Below, piece by piece: positions 30,539-39,222 of a stretch of DNA of 64,000 bases. The notes beneath the pieces were generated by a model that was not told the DNA's origin, ran no database searches, and was given only the letters and a program-made list of their open reading frames with translations. The position numbers and the translations under genes are program-made. The stretch comes from Parvibaculaceae bacterium (GTDB lineage: Bacteria > Pseudomonadota > Alphaproteobacteria > Parvibaculales > Parvibaculaceae). How positions within the stretch are numbered: position 1 is the stretch's first letter; each line of letters opens with the position of its first letter. Location: assembly GCA_028283765.1 (NCBI GenBank), contig JAPWJY010000008.1:2017956-2081955 (forward strand), given 5' to 3'.

Positions 30539-31523
30539 TTATGGCAAGAGAACCGCCGCGCCTTCAAAGCGCCCTGCGCGCAAGTCGGCCAAGGCCTCGT
30601 TTGCCTGCTGAAGAGGATAGGTCGTGACCTTGGTGACGATGCCGATCGCGGGAGCGAGCCTCAGAAAATCCACACCATCCTGCCGCGTCAGATTGGCGAC
30701 CGAGACGATCTGTCTTTCCTCCCAGAGAAGCCCATATGGAAAGCTGGGAATGTCGCTCATGTGAATGCCCGCGCAAACGACGCGCCCGCCCTTGCGGATG
30801 GCCTTCAGCGCGGCCGGCACAAGTTCGCCGGCAGGCGCAAAGATGATGGCCGCATCGAGCCGCTCCGGCGGCGCCTCATCCGAACTTCCGGCCCATGTGG
30901 CACCAAGCTCCCTTGCGAAAGCCTGAGTGGCAAGATCGCCCTCTCTGGTGAAGGCATAGACGTCGCGGCCTTGCCATTTCGCGACCTGTGCCACGATGTG
31001 GGCGGCAGCGCCGAAACCATAAAGCCCAAGCCGCTTGCCATCCCCGGCAATGACCAGAGAGCGCCAGCCGATCAGACCTGCGCAAAGCAACGGGGCGAGA
31101 GATGCGTCGCTGCCGCCCTCGCCAAGTGGAAATGCGAAACGCGCATCCACGATGGCGGCGGTGGCAAATCCGCCGTCCCGCGTATAGCCCGTGAAGAGCG
31201 GATGATCGCAGAGGTTTTCGCGTTTGCTGAGGCAGTAAAAGCAGGCTCCGCATGTGCGGCCGAGCCAGGGGATACCGACGCGTTCGCCATGAGCAAAACC
31301 GAAAACACCCGCCCCCATCGCGTCGACCCGCCCGACGACCTCGTGGCCGGGAATGATCGGCAAGACCGGGTCGGGCAATTCGCCGTCCACCACATGCAGA
31401 TCCGTGCGGCAGACTCCGCACGCGGTGACTTTGATCCGTATCTCGCCCGGCCCCGGCTGCCTGTCTGGCATATCCGTCCATACGAGAGGAGATTTAAGCC
31501 TGCCCCAGAACCATTGCCTGCAT
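30539..31523 (-). CDS. Zinc-dependent alcohol dehydrogenase, N-terminal frameshift
   Basis: Medium-chain dehydrogenase of about 328 residues. Catalytic zinc ligands in CGVCRTDLHVVDGELP and GHEVVGRVDA, structural zinc cysteines in CGACFYCLSKRENLC, and a cofactor region (LYGFGAAAHIVAQVA) are all present. The natural start is the ATG at 31523 (MQAMVLGQ, preceded by GGGGA six bases away), but after CAG an extra base near 31500 puts it out of phase (MQAMVLGQA then stop); coding resumes as LKSPLVWTDMPDRQPG. Without a correction, translation would have to begin at Met of MPDRQ or upstream in the other frame. It follows the second ADH by 24 bases. Confidence 0.85.
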
Positions 31524-31547
31524 GATGTTCCCCGGTCCTGGTGCGGC

Positions 31548-32576
31548 CTAGGCGAAATCGAGCACGATGCGGCCAGCCACCTTGCCGTGCTCCAGCCGGT
31601 CGAAGACGTCATTGATGGCTGTCAGGGGCTGCATCTCGATGTCAGCCTTGATCTTGCCTTCAGCGGCGAATGCGAGCGTCTCCGCCATGTCCTCGCGCGT
31701 TCCGACAAACGAGCCGCGGATGGTGATGCAATTGGCCACCACATCGAACAGGGGCACCGGAAATTCCCCCGGCGGCAGACCAACCAGAACGCAGGTGCCA
31801 CGCTTGCGGGCCATGGCGATGCCCTGCTTGAAGGCGCCGAGCGAGGGAGCGGTGATCAGCACGCCATGCGAGCCGCCTCCGGTGCCTTTCCGGACCGCTT
31901 CCACGGCGTCGGGAGATCTGGCATTGACGACGAGATCGGCGCCAAGGCTTTTTGCGAGCGCCAGCTTGCCGTCATCGATGTCGACCGCGCAGACCTGAAG
32001 TCCCATTGCTCTGGCATACTGGATAGCCAGATGACCAAGGCCACCCGCGCCTGAGATAGTTATCCATTCACCGGGCCGGACATCGGCGACCTTGATGCCC
32101 TTGTAGGTTGTGATCCCGGCGCAGATAAGCGGCGCAGCCTCGCGCGGCGCAAGCCCATCAGGGATGTGGGCGACATAGTTGGGATCGGCGAGAATGTACT
32201 CGGCAAAGCCGCCATTCTTCGTATAGCCGCCGAACTCCGCTTCAGCGCACACCGTTTCCCACGCGGCCAGGCAATGTTCGCAATGGCCGCAGGCCGAATA
32301 CAGCCATGGCACGCCAACCCGGTCGCCCTCCTTGACGATGGTGACGCCCACGCCAACGGCGGCAACCCGGCCGATGCCCTCATGGCCGGGAATGAAGGGT
32401 GGCTTCGGCTTCAACGGCCAGTCGCCGCGGGCCGCATGAAGGTCCGTGTGGCAAACGCCGCAGGCTTCGGTCTTGATCAGGATCTGGCCCGGGCCGGGCG
32501 TGGGAATATCCCACTCCTGAAACACCAGAGGCTTTCCGAATCCTTCAACGACGGCAACGTGCATCTTGTGCGCCAT
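31548..32576 (-). CDS. adhP: Zinc-dependent alcohol dehydrogenase AdhP
   Basis: 342 residues, full length. The catalytic zinc site is ACGVCHTDLHAARGDWP and GHEGIGRVAAVG; structural zinc cysteines are CGHCEHCLAAWETVC. The Rossmann loop is ISGAGGLGHLAIQYA and the C-terminus ends GRIVLDFA. It oxidises primary alcohols (ethanol, propanol) with NAD+, or reduces aldehydes, in the cytoplasm. The start ATG at 32576 has an AAGGA ribosome site. It lies upstream of a second ADH (24 bases apart) and downstream of the aldehyde dehydrogenase, so alcohol to aldehyde to acid conversion could be encoded together. Confidence 0.93.
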   Translation of the reverse strand: MAHKMHVAVVEGFGKPLVFQEWDIPTPGPGQILIKTEACGVCHTDLHAARGDWPLKPKPPFIPGHEGIGRVAAVGVGVTIVKEGDRVGVPWLYSACGHCEHCLAAWETVCAEAEFGGYTKNGGFAEYILADPNYVAHIPDGLAPREAAPLICAGITTYKGIKVADVRPGEWITISGAGGLGHLAIQYARAMGLQVCAVDIDDGKLALAKSLGADLVVNARSPDAVEAVRKGTGGGSHGVLITAPSLGAFKQGIAMARKRGTCVLVGLPPGEFPVPLFDVVANCITIRGSFVGTREDMAETLAFAAEGKIKADIEMQPLTAINDVFDRLEHGKVAGRIVLDFA

Positions 32577-32799
32577 GAGGGTGTTCCTTGTTTTTGAACC
32601 TTGGTCCGCCTGATTGACTGGCGTTAAGCATTAAGCTGCGGCTACAAATCCAGGGCCACATACGGCCTCGCTCATCCCAATTAGCATGGGGGATATCGCC
32701 GCAAGCCATGCGGCGGCTGGCGAGGAGCCCCGGATGAGCGAAGCTCCTTATCGCCATCGTCTCCGGCGGCACCTGAACCACCGTGCCGGCCGGCGTGTC

Positions 32800-34182
32800 T
32801 CAGCTCGGCGCGTCGGTCACGGCGTAGCGAACGAGTTTCTTGTTCACGAACGCCTGAATACCCATGTCGCCGAGTTCACGTCCGTAGCCGGAGTTCTTGA
32901 TGCCGCCGAAAGGCAGCTCGGCATCGGACCAGTTGATGTTGTTGATGAACATCATCCCCGTATCGATCAGGCTAGCCACGCGCTTCCCGCGGGCGACATC
33001 CTTCGTGAAAACCGAACCGCCCAAACCAAAATCGGAGTCATTGGCGAGCGCAATGGCCTCATCCTCGTCCTTGACCCGGAAGAACATCGCGACGGGACCA
33101 AAGAATTCATCCCGGAAGGCCGGATTGCCGGGCTTGACGTCCGTCAGGATCGTGGGCTGCATGAAGGACCCAGGACGGTCGACGCGCTTGCCGCCCATGA
33201 TCACCTTCGCCCCATGCGAAACCGCCGTATCGACCTGCTTCAAAAGGTCGATCAGGGCCGATTCCGTCGACAAGGGACCCAGCGTCGTTTTCTCATCCAG
33301 AGGATCCCCGGCCTTGAGGGCCTCAAGCGCGGCCTTGAACTTCTCCAGGAATTTGTCAGCAAGCGCCTCGACGACAATGAACCGCTTCGCGGCGCAACAG
33401 GTCTGCCCCGTATTGTACATCCGTCCCCAGACGGCCCACTTGATCGTATGTTCAAGATCGGCGTCGTCAAGAACGATGAACGCATCGCTGCCGCCAAGCT
33501 CCATCGAGGACGGCTTGAGGTTCTGCCCCGCACGGGCGGCAAGGCTTCTGCCTGCCGCGACGCTGCCAGTCACCGCCACGCCCTTGATGCGCGGATCATC
33601 GACGACGCGATTGGACTGCTCATGCGAAATCAGAAGATTTGTGTACAGACCGGCAGGCGCGCCCGCATCGATCCACAGCTTCTCGAAGGCGATGGCGCAT
33701 TGCGGAACGCAGCCGGCATGCTTGATGACCAGCACATTGCCTGCCATCAGATGGGGGCCTGCGACACGCGCAAGCTGATAATAGGGGAAATTCCACGGCT
33801 CGACACCGAAAACCACGCCGATCGGACTGCTCTCCACATGGCCTTCGCCAAGCTTGGGATGAAGCTCTTCATTGGCAAGGAAACGCTCGGCGTTCTTGGC
33901 GTAATAAGCGAGAATATCGGCACTGAAAGCCACTTCGCCGCGCGCTTCGTCGATGCGCTTGCCCATTTCCAGCGTCATGGTATGCGCCAGTTCCTCGGCC
34001 CTGTCGCGCATGAGAGCGGCGGCCTTGTCGACGATGGCCGCCCGTTCGGCATAGGTCTTGTGCCGCCATGTCGCATAACAGGCCGCAGCGGCCGCAAGCT
34101 TGGCCTCTAGCTGCTGGTCGCTGATCTCCTCGAACTGTTTCAGGAGCTTGCCAGTGGCGGGATTGAAACTTTGATAGGCCAT
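32800..34182 (-). CDS. NAD(P)-dependent aldehyde / succinate-semialdehyde dehydrogenase
   Basis: 460 residues, complete. Begins MAYQSFNPATGKLLKQF. The catalytic glutamate is in MELGGSDAFIVLDDAD and the catalytic cysteine in YNTGQTCCAAKRFIV; the ending FGGIKNSGYGRELGDMGIQAFVNKK fits the SSADH subfamily (Sad/GabD-like). It oxidises aldehydes such as succinate semialdehyde to acids. The start has a GAGGA site. It is upstream of the two ADHs but separated by 223 bases with no gene; co-regulation is likely, co-transcription uncertain. Confidence 0.92.
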   Translation of the reverse strand: MAYQSFNPATGKLLKQFEEISDQQLEAKLAAAAACYATWRHKTYAERAAIVDKAAALMRDRAEELAHTMTLEMGKRIDEARGEVAFSADILAYYAKNAERFLANEELHPKLGEGHVESSPIGVVFGVEPWNFPYYQLARVAGPHLMAGNVLVIKHAGCVPQCAIAFEKLWIDAGAPAGLYTNLLISHEQSNRVVDDPRIKGVAVTGSVAAGRSLAARAGQNLKPSSMELGGSDAFIVLDDADLEHTIKWAVWGRMYNTGQTCCAAKRFIVVEALADKFLEKFKAALEALKAGDPLDEKTTLGPLSTESALIDLLKQVDTAVSHGAKVIMGGKRVDRPGSFMQPTILTDVKPGNPAFRDEFFGPVAMFFRVKDEDEAIALANDSDFGLGGSVFTKDVARGKRVASLIDTGMMFINNINWSDAELPFGGIKNSGYGRELGDMGIQAFVNKKLVRYAVTDAPS

Positions 34183-34453
34183 GGAGATGTCCTCTTCGAC
34201 AAAGATGGAAGGCGAATAAATTCGCTATCGCCCATGATGACCTTAAGAGTCTTCGTATTGTCAGCGTGACGGACACATCCTGTCACAGCAGAGGCCACAT
34301 AGCCATGACCACAGAGTCGCAGGGCCCCGACGGGATGAGCTTTCCGGCTCCGCTCGCAGCGACATAGCGCAATATGATACCCGTGAAGGGGCCGCCATAA
34401 CCTGGCGCTCCAGACTTTCTCTCCGCCCCGGTCACCCGCATCCGCTCATACAT
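34183..34453. promoter_or_regulatory. Intergenic region upstream of the aldehyde dehydrogenase
   Basis: No gene seen. A short palindrome, GCGAAT-AA-ATTCGC at 34212-34225, lies 30 bases before the aldehyde dehydrogenase start and could be an operator. Otherwise I see nothing distinctive. Confidence 0.3.
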
Positions 34454-36319
34454 TCAGCGAAAAAAGGGCGCCCTCCTGACCAAATCATAATGCGAACTCG
34501 CAAAGGTCAGCCGGCCGCGCCGACGGACGGTGGCGCGGAATGGCGGCGTATCGAAATAATGCGGACGTGCAGAAACCGGGCAGAAATGCCCCACGAGACT
34601 TTGCCGGGTAAGCGTTGAATCGTGAATTTGATCTCCACCATGCGTCAAAGCCGCATGCCATATCAGAATGTCGCCTTTCCGTGCTGTAAAACGCCGGATT
34701 CCCCGTGCCTGCGCCTGGGCACGCAAGCGGTGCGCCCACTCGTTATGCATAGCGGGCCCATCGACAGACGGCTGCCAGTAGCTGCGCCCATCGCCGAATG
34801 TGAAGTCGGGATCACGATGGCTGCCAGGGGAATAAATGAGTTCTCCAGAACCTTCAGCAACGTCCTCAAGCGCGATCCAGCAAGCGACAAGCTCGTGCGG
34901 CCGGTCGACCACGACATAGGCTGTGTCCTTGTGGAGCCCTTGTTCCGATCCCTGATCGAAACTGAGACTCTGGAACAACAGAGCCTGTTCTGCAAAAACC
35001 GCCTCCAGAAATGACAAAAGCCGTGGCGTTGCGAAGAGATCAAGCGCGGCTGGCAGCGGGACAAAAGCATCGACAACACGGGTTCCCCTCCGGTCGATAG
35101 GTCCTGTCAACCTTGTGGTCTCGGCGCTACCCGAATGCTGAAAGAGCACATCCGCGTTGCCCTCGCGAAATGCATGAGAAATCGCTGACTGGAAGTTCAC
35201 AATTGCCTCAGATGAGGCAGCACCCTCAAGCACTGCAAAACCGTGTTCTGCGAAGTGTTGAATATCAGCCGTCAGTTGTGGATCCAGCTTACGTTGCACA
35301 AGGGCCTTCACCCAGTCGCGCCGATCAAGCCATGTTCCGCGAAAGCTTGAAAACCACTCGTCATCGCCGGTATCGTGCGCGTTCACTTGACCGCTATAGT
35401 TCTCATCCTCGCGCGATATGAGACTATGGTTGGCGAACTCCGGCAGGCCTCCCTGGCGGCGGATCGCTTCGACCAGTTCTGGCGGCGGCGGCGGCGTGGG
35501 CCTCAAAGTGGAAAGTTTCGGTATCCTGGCTTCCAGTAACCGCCGCGCCGGGGCGGTAACGGCAAAGGCATCGACACCAGGGGGAATCGCCAGAAAATTC
35601 CACACGCGTGCACCCATCATGGCGCTTCCGCTGTCCAATTCGAAGCCGAATATGTCGAACACACGATAGCCTGCGCCAAGCAACAAATTGTACAGGTCGT
35701 CAGCACGATAGCCGAACTCGGCTGGAGCCGATTCATTAAACTCAAAGGCAATAAGCGGTTGTTGCGCGAGGAGCGTATAAGCACCTCGCAAGGCGTCATA
35801 TTCGCCGCCCTCGATATCTATTTTCACAAAACGTACAGGTTTGCCGGGCAAGAGTGCGTCTATCGTCTTCGTCTCAACGACAATGCGCTGGAAGTCCTCC
35901 GTCGCGATAACGGGGCGCAACCGCAAGCCGCTGAGACCGCCATCGGTTATGCTTGTGACAAAGAAGTCTGCGAAACCGGCTTCCGCCGCAACCGCACATT
36001 CATGCAAGGTCACGCGACGCGACAGATCACCCCTGCGACCCAAAAGCTTCCGTGTATGAGCGGCGAAGGCAGGCACGGCTTCAACACCGACAACATGTCC
36101 TTGGGGACCGACAAGCCTGGCCAACTTGAGAGTATGCACGCCATGGTTCACGCCTATGTCGAGAACCAAATCGCCAAGCCGCACCCACTCCGTGTAAATG
36201 GCGGTAAGAAGTTCTTCGAGATCGGGCCAGATACCCTGGGTTTCACTGAGCATGGCGTTTATGAACCATGCACGTTGCAGCACGAAATGTGTCAGTTTCA
36301 CGCGGTCACCTCCCCCCAA
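34454..36319 (-). CDS. FkbM methyltransferase / PhyH dioxygenase fusion
   Basis: 621 residues with two catalytic domains. The N-terminal half is an FkbM-type SAM methyltransferase: LVLDIGVNHGVHTLKLA (motif I), VGVEAVPAFAAHTRKL, the FVKIDIEGGEYDAL motif (about residue 165) and AFEFNESAP. After a Pro-rich linker (LRPTPPPPPELV, near residue 275) the C-terminal half is a phytanoyl-CoA-dioxygenase-like Fe(II)/2-oxoglutarate enzyme: the HxD pair is H463 and D465 (GLHKDTAY), the distal His is H560 (ALTHGGD) and the 2-oxoglutarate Arg is likely R572. All iron ligands are present. It may hydroxylate and O-methylate one small molecule or glycan. No partner gene lies nearby. Its right neighbour is the putative island end. 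Confidence 0.85.
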   Translation of the reverse strand: MGGGDRVKLTHFVLQRAWFINAMLSETQGIWPDLEELLTAIYTEWVRLGDLVLDIGVNHGVHTLKLARLVGPQGHVVGVEAVPAFAAHTRKLLGRRGDLSRRVTLHECAVAAEAGFADFFVTSITDGGLSGLRLRPVIATEDFQRIVVETKTIDALLPGKPVRFVKIDIEGGEYDALRGAYTLLAQQPLIAFEFNESAPAEFGYRADDLYNLLLGAGYRVFDIFGFELDSGSAMMGARVWNFLAIPPGVDAFAVTAPARRLLEARIPKLSTLRPTPPPPPELVEAIRRQGGLPEFANHSLISREDENYSGQVNAHDTGDDEWFSSFRGTWLDRRDWVKALVQRKLDPQLTADIQHFAEHGFAVLEGAASSEAIVNFQSAISHAFREGNADVLFQHSGSAETTRLTGPIDRRGTRVVDAFVPLPAALDLFATPRLLSFLEAVFAEQALLFQSLSFDQGSEQGLHKDTAYVVVDRPHELVACWIALEDVAEGSGELIYSPGSHRDPDFTFGDGRSYWQPSVDGPAMHNEWAHRLRAQAQARGIRRFTARKGDILIWHAALTHGGDQIHDSTLTRQSLVGHFCPVSARPHYFDTPPFRATVRRRGRLTFASSHYDLVRRAPFFR

Positions 36320-36369
36320 GACTCACATGTTTCAGCCTACCATTGTAAATCCGCAAAGGCTGCCATCCT

Positions 36370-36384
36370 CTACTCCCACTCGAT
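36370..36384 (-). other. Distal attachment site (guaA tail copy)
   Basis: On the minus strand the 15 bases read ATC GAG TGG GAG TAG, i.e. Ile-Glu-Trp-Glu-stop, the universal end of GMP synthase, with no guaA gene attached. Eleven of 15 bases match the real guaA end, including the uninterrupted core GAGTGGGA. The differing flanks are as expected when a crossover in the core swaps island and chromosome arms. Confidence 0.6.
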
Positions 36385-36386
36385 TA

Positions 36387-36623
36387 TTTAAATCCACCAT
36401 AACTATTTGAAATATAATAATATTATCGCCTTACGAGGAGAAAATCCGCCCCTCAGACGTCAAAAAGTTACGCTTTTGATTTTAAAGGGAAAATTGCGGG
36501 AGAAATATTTCCGGCGTTTCGCCAACTATCGAAGCCAATCGGCCGATTTTCGCTCTCACGGTGTTCTGTCGCACACTCGACTCGATCGCAAAAAGTACCG
36601 TCAGCACAATCTATCACGCCCTG
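36387..36623. other. AT-rich, gene-free island edge
   Basis: About 240 bases without a credible gene, notably richer in A/T than its neighbours (several poly-A/T tracts and ATAATATTAT near 36415). It lies between the distal attachment site and the first gene remnant. Confidence 0.5.
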
Positions 36624-37331
36624 CTAGAGCGATCCACTTCGTTCCAATAGATGATGTTCGGCCATCTGCTTGGCCCAGGCCCTGGGCGCGCGCCAGATCT
36701 CATGCGGAAACACGGTGGCGGCCATCGGCAGCTCGATCGTGCCGAAGTTGAAGCCCGGCCCGTGCGGGGCGTTTTCCCAATAGAAGCGTCCCGAGGAGGC
36801 GCCCGTGTCGGTGAACCAGTACAGCGAGATGTCGTCGAGCATCTCGTCCAGCGTCAGCGCGTCCTCGGGAGCGCCGCGGTTATCCGTCCAGGCCTGGAAC
36901 TTCTCATAGATCCACATGGCCAGTCCGACCGGGCTGTCCGCCAGCCCATAGCCCACGGTCTGCGGCCGCGTGCCCGTTTCCCGGAAATAGCCCACGCCAT
37001 TGTCGGAGAAGTCCGCCATGCCGTCGAGCGCGGCCAGTTCCGCCGGGGTCGGATTTTCGAGCGGCACGCTCTGGGACCAGTCCGAGACGGTCTCCTTTTC
37101 GGGAAAGCGCGTGCGGACCAGGCGCGACTTGAGGTCCGCGATGTCCGCTTCCGGTACGGCGATGCGGAAAGGCCTGATGGCGCTCGACGCCCGGGGCAGG
37201 ATCACCTCGGCCCGCGCCTTCGCGGCGGCGACGCCCAGCGCCGCCGTCAGAGAGGCGCCACCTACACCTTTGAGAAAAAGTCTGCGTGAAGTCGACGCCG
37301 TGAACGCCTCCGTTTCGATTGTGCTTGTCAT
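36624..37331 (-). pseudogene. Epoxide hydrolase, core deleted and 3' truncated
   Basis: Remnant of an exported epoxide hydrolase (EHN type). It keeps a Tat-like signal (TSRRLFLKGVGGASLTAALG) and the EHN N-terminal domain (FRIAVPEADIADLKSRLVRTRFPEKE), then jumps to the C-terminal part (TRPQTVGYGLADSPVGLAMWIYEKFQAW, DEMLDDISLYWFTDTGASSGRFYWEN, TVFPHEIWRAP). The alpha/beta-hydrolase core with the nucleophile Asp and the HGWPG oxyanion segment, roughly 150-200 residues, is missing. Near the end a one-base shift hides NIIYWNEVDR (other frame), after which homology stops near 36631, so the catalytic His is also gone. The open frame is otherwise clean, which means a stable but inactive protein could still be made. 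Confidence 0.8.
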
Positions 37332-37528
37332 CGGGCACTTTCACTGATCCACAGCGTGCGAAAGCGCCGGCTCGTTAACAACGGACCGCACCCAAGAACG
37401 GGATACGGCAGGCCGTCTGCCGCAAACTTGACAGCTACGGCGCGACCCTGTCCCCCGACCGAACAGGCGCGCCGCCGCTCAAACGCAACAGCTATCGGAC
37501 GATGGTCGGGGGAAAGCTGTCGGCGTGA

Positions 37529-38275
37529 CTACGCGGCGTAGCCGCCGTCCACCGGAATGATGGCCCCGGTGACGAAACTCGCGGCAGGGCTGGCAATAAA
37601 CGCCACGACCGCCGCGATTTCCTCGGGGCGCCCGAAACGGCCGAGCGCCGTCGCGGCCTTCTGCGGCTCGCCGAGGGGCCCATCTGGAGAATTCATGTCG
37701 GTGTCGATCGATCCGGTGCCGATGACGTTGACCGTGATGTTCTTGGCGCCTAGGTCGCGCGCGGCACCCTTGCTGTAGCCCTCGATCGCGCGCTTCGTCG
37801 CGGCGTAGTCCGCCACGCCCGGCCAGCTCGCTCTCGTGGCGAGACCGGTGGAGAGCGTGATGATGCGGCCGCCCTCACTCATCACACGCGACGCCTCGCG
37901 GATGGCCGTCACCACGGCGGAGTAGTTGATCCGCACCTGCCGGTCGAACCGGTCCGTATCGACCGAATCAGCAATCGTCCCGGCCTCGAACACGCCGGCA
38001 TTGTTGATGAGGATGTCGAGCTTACCGAAGCGTTCCACCACAGCGGCGACAAGCCCGATCACCTCGCTTTCGATCGACTGGTCGGCCTTCAGCGCGATCG
38101 CAGAGCCGCCAGCGGCCTCGATCTTCTTCACGACCGCGTTCGCCTTCGCCTCGCTCGCCGAATAGCTCACCGCCACCGTAGCGCCCTGGGAGGCAAGCTC
38201 GACGGCGATCGCCGCGCCGATGCCGCGACCACCGCCCGTCACGAGCGCAATTTTACCTGCAAGAGATTCTGCCAT
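37529..38275 (-). CDS. SDR family oxidoreductase (FabG-like)
   Basis: 248 residues, intact. Cofactor motif VTGGGRGIGAAIA, NNAG as INNAGVFEAG, Ser in STGLATRA and the catalytic YAATK. It ends in the usual VDGGYAA. The ATG at 38275 has an AAGGA ribosome site. The 57-bp conserved element at 38382-38438, about 107 bases upstream, is also found before the lysR gene, suggesting that this SDR belongs to that regulator's regulon. Substrate unknown. Confidence 0.9.
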   Translation of the reverse strand: MAESLAGKIALVTGGGRGIGAAIAVELASQGATVAVSYSASEAKANAVVKKIEAAGGSAIALKADQSIESEVIGLVAAVVERFGKLDILINNAGVFEAGTIADSVDTDRFDRQVRINYSAVVTAIREASRVMSEGGRIITLSTGLATRASWPGVADYAATKRAIEGYSKGAARDLGAKNITVNVIGTGSIDTDMNSPDGPLGEPQKAATALGRFGRPEEIAAVVAFIASPAASFVTGAIIPVDGGYAA

Positions 38276-38381
38276 TTACTTTTCCTTAGATGAATTGCGA
38301 CCGCGTGCCGCTATTTGGATTGGATGCGGCCTGCCCGACATTGACTCGGCAACAGCGCCACAGGTCCGAGGTAAGTATGCC

Positions 38382-38438
38382 GATTGTCTCAGATTAGACC
38401 GCAGTCTGTGGAATGATTATCCACGTTCATAGACAATG
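38382..38438. promoter_or_regulatory. LysR-type operator copy A
   Basis: ATTGTCT (38383-38389) and AGACAAT (38431-38437) form an inverted repeat with a 41-base spacer. 40 of 57 bases match copy B at 39143-39199, with the same spacing and orientation. It overlaps the PEBP stop codon and lies upstream of the SDR at 37529-38275. Confidence 0.6.
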
Positions 38439-39086
38439 GGTGAGCGGCCTACAGGAGGCCGCCAGATCGGGATTCAGCGAGTAAAGCCCCGTCAACGAAG
38501 CCACGCCCAATACCGGCGCTCTTGCCAGCGCCTCCAGAGCTGTTCGACCATCCAGCTTGCCCTCTACGGCCAGATGTGCGGCCCCAAGTGCATAGACCGT
38601 GAATACGTAGTGATGAACGATCGCGTCGTTCCATGGAGGACACGGGCCGTCATACCCGTAATATTCCCCCTCCATGTCCGCGTCCCCGCTGAACCAGGCG
38701 GTATAGTCGTTCAAACCCCATCGCAGCCCGCCGGGAGCTGACGACGCCGACTTTCCCCGCGGCTGAACCTCGCTGGCGTGGGTGCCTGCCGCAATCTCTC
38801 GAACGTCCGCTGGAATTCCGTCGACGATCCAATGGAAGAACGATGCCCGCGGCAGATCCGCCGGCACGATGCGCCCCTCCTTGTTGACATCGTCGGGTCG
38901 AGTTGGAACGTCGGGATCGTGACAGACGATCACGAAGGACTCGGTCCCTTCGGGCACAGCATCCCATGCGAGATGAGGATTTTTGTTTCTCGACAGAGCA
39001 ATATGATCTGTCGCGGCAATTGTTGCGAAGGCGAATTCGTCTGGAATTCGCTGGCCGTCATTGAAGCTGTTGCTGGTGAGTTTCAT
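38427..39086 (-). CDS. YbhB/YbcL-family (PEBP) protein
   Basis: 219 residues. The phosphatidylethanolamine-binding-protein fold is recognised from HLAWDAVPEGTESFVIVCHDPDVPTRPDD (anion-binding DPD motif), FFHWIVDGIPADVREI and YYGYDGPCPPWNDAIVHHYVFTVYALG. No signal peptide, so cytoplasmic. PEBP proteins of this group are often beside redox genes in bacteria; the ligand and role are unknown. It is divergent from lysR with operator copy B between them. Confidence 0.88.
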   Translation of the reverse strand: MKLTSNSFNDGQRIPDEFAFATIAATDHIALSRNKNPHLAWDAVPEGTESFVIVCHDPDVPTRPDDVNKEGRIVPADLPRASFFHWIVDGIPADVREIAAGTHASEVQPRGKSASSAPGGLRWGLNDYTAWFSGDADMEGEYYGYDGPCPPWNDAIVHHYVFTVYALGAAHLAVEGKLDGRTALEALARAPVLGVASLTGLYSLNPDLAASCRPLTHCL

Positions 39087-39142
39087 CTACGCATCCGGAC
39101 GTTACTACGGCACCGTCGCCGCTGCCCGGAAGGTAACGGAAA

Positions 39143-39199
39143 GATTGTCTCCAATAAGCGCATAGTTTATAGAATGATCGTCCACAACGGTAGACAATG
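39143..39199. promoter_or_regulatory. LysR-type operator copy B
   Basis: ATTGTCT (39144-39150) and AGACAAT (39192-39198), spacer 41 bases, located in the divergent region 24 bases before lysR and 57 bases before the PEBP gene. See copy A; together they suggest a regulator footprint. Confidence 0.62.
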
Positions 39200-39222
39200 A
39201 GAAGGGACGTGAAGGGAAGTAA

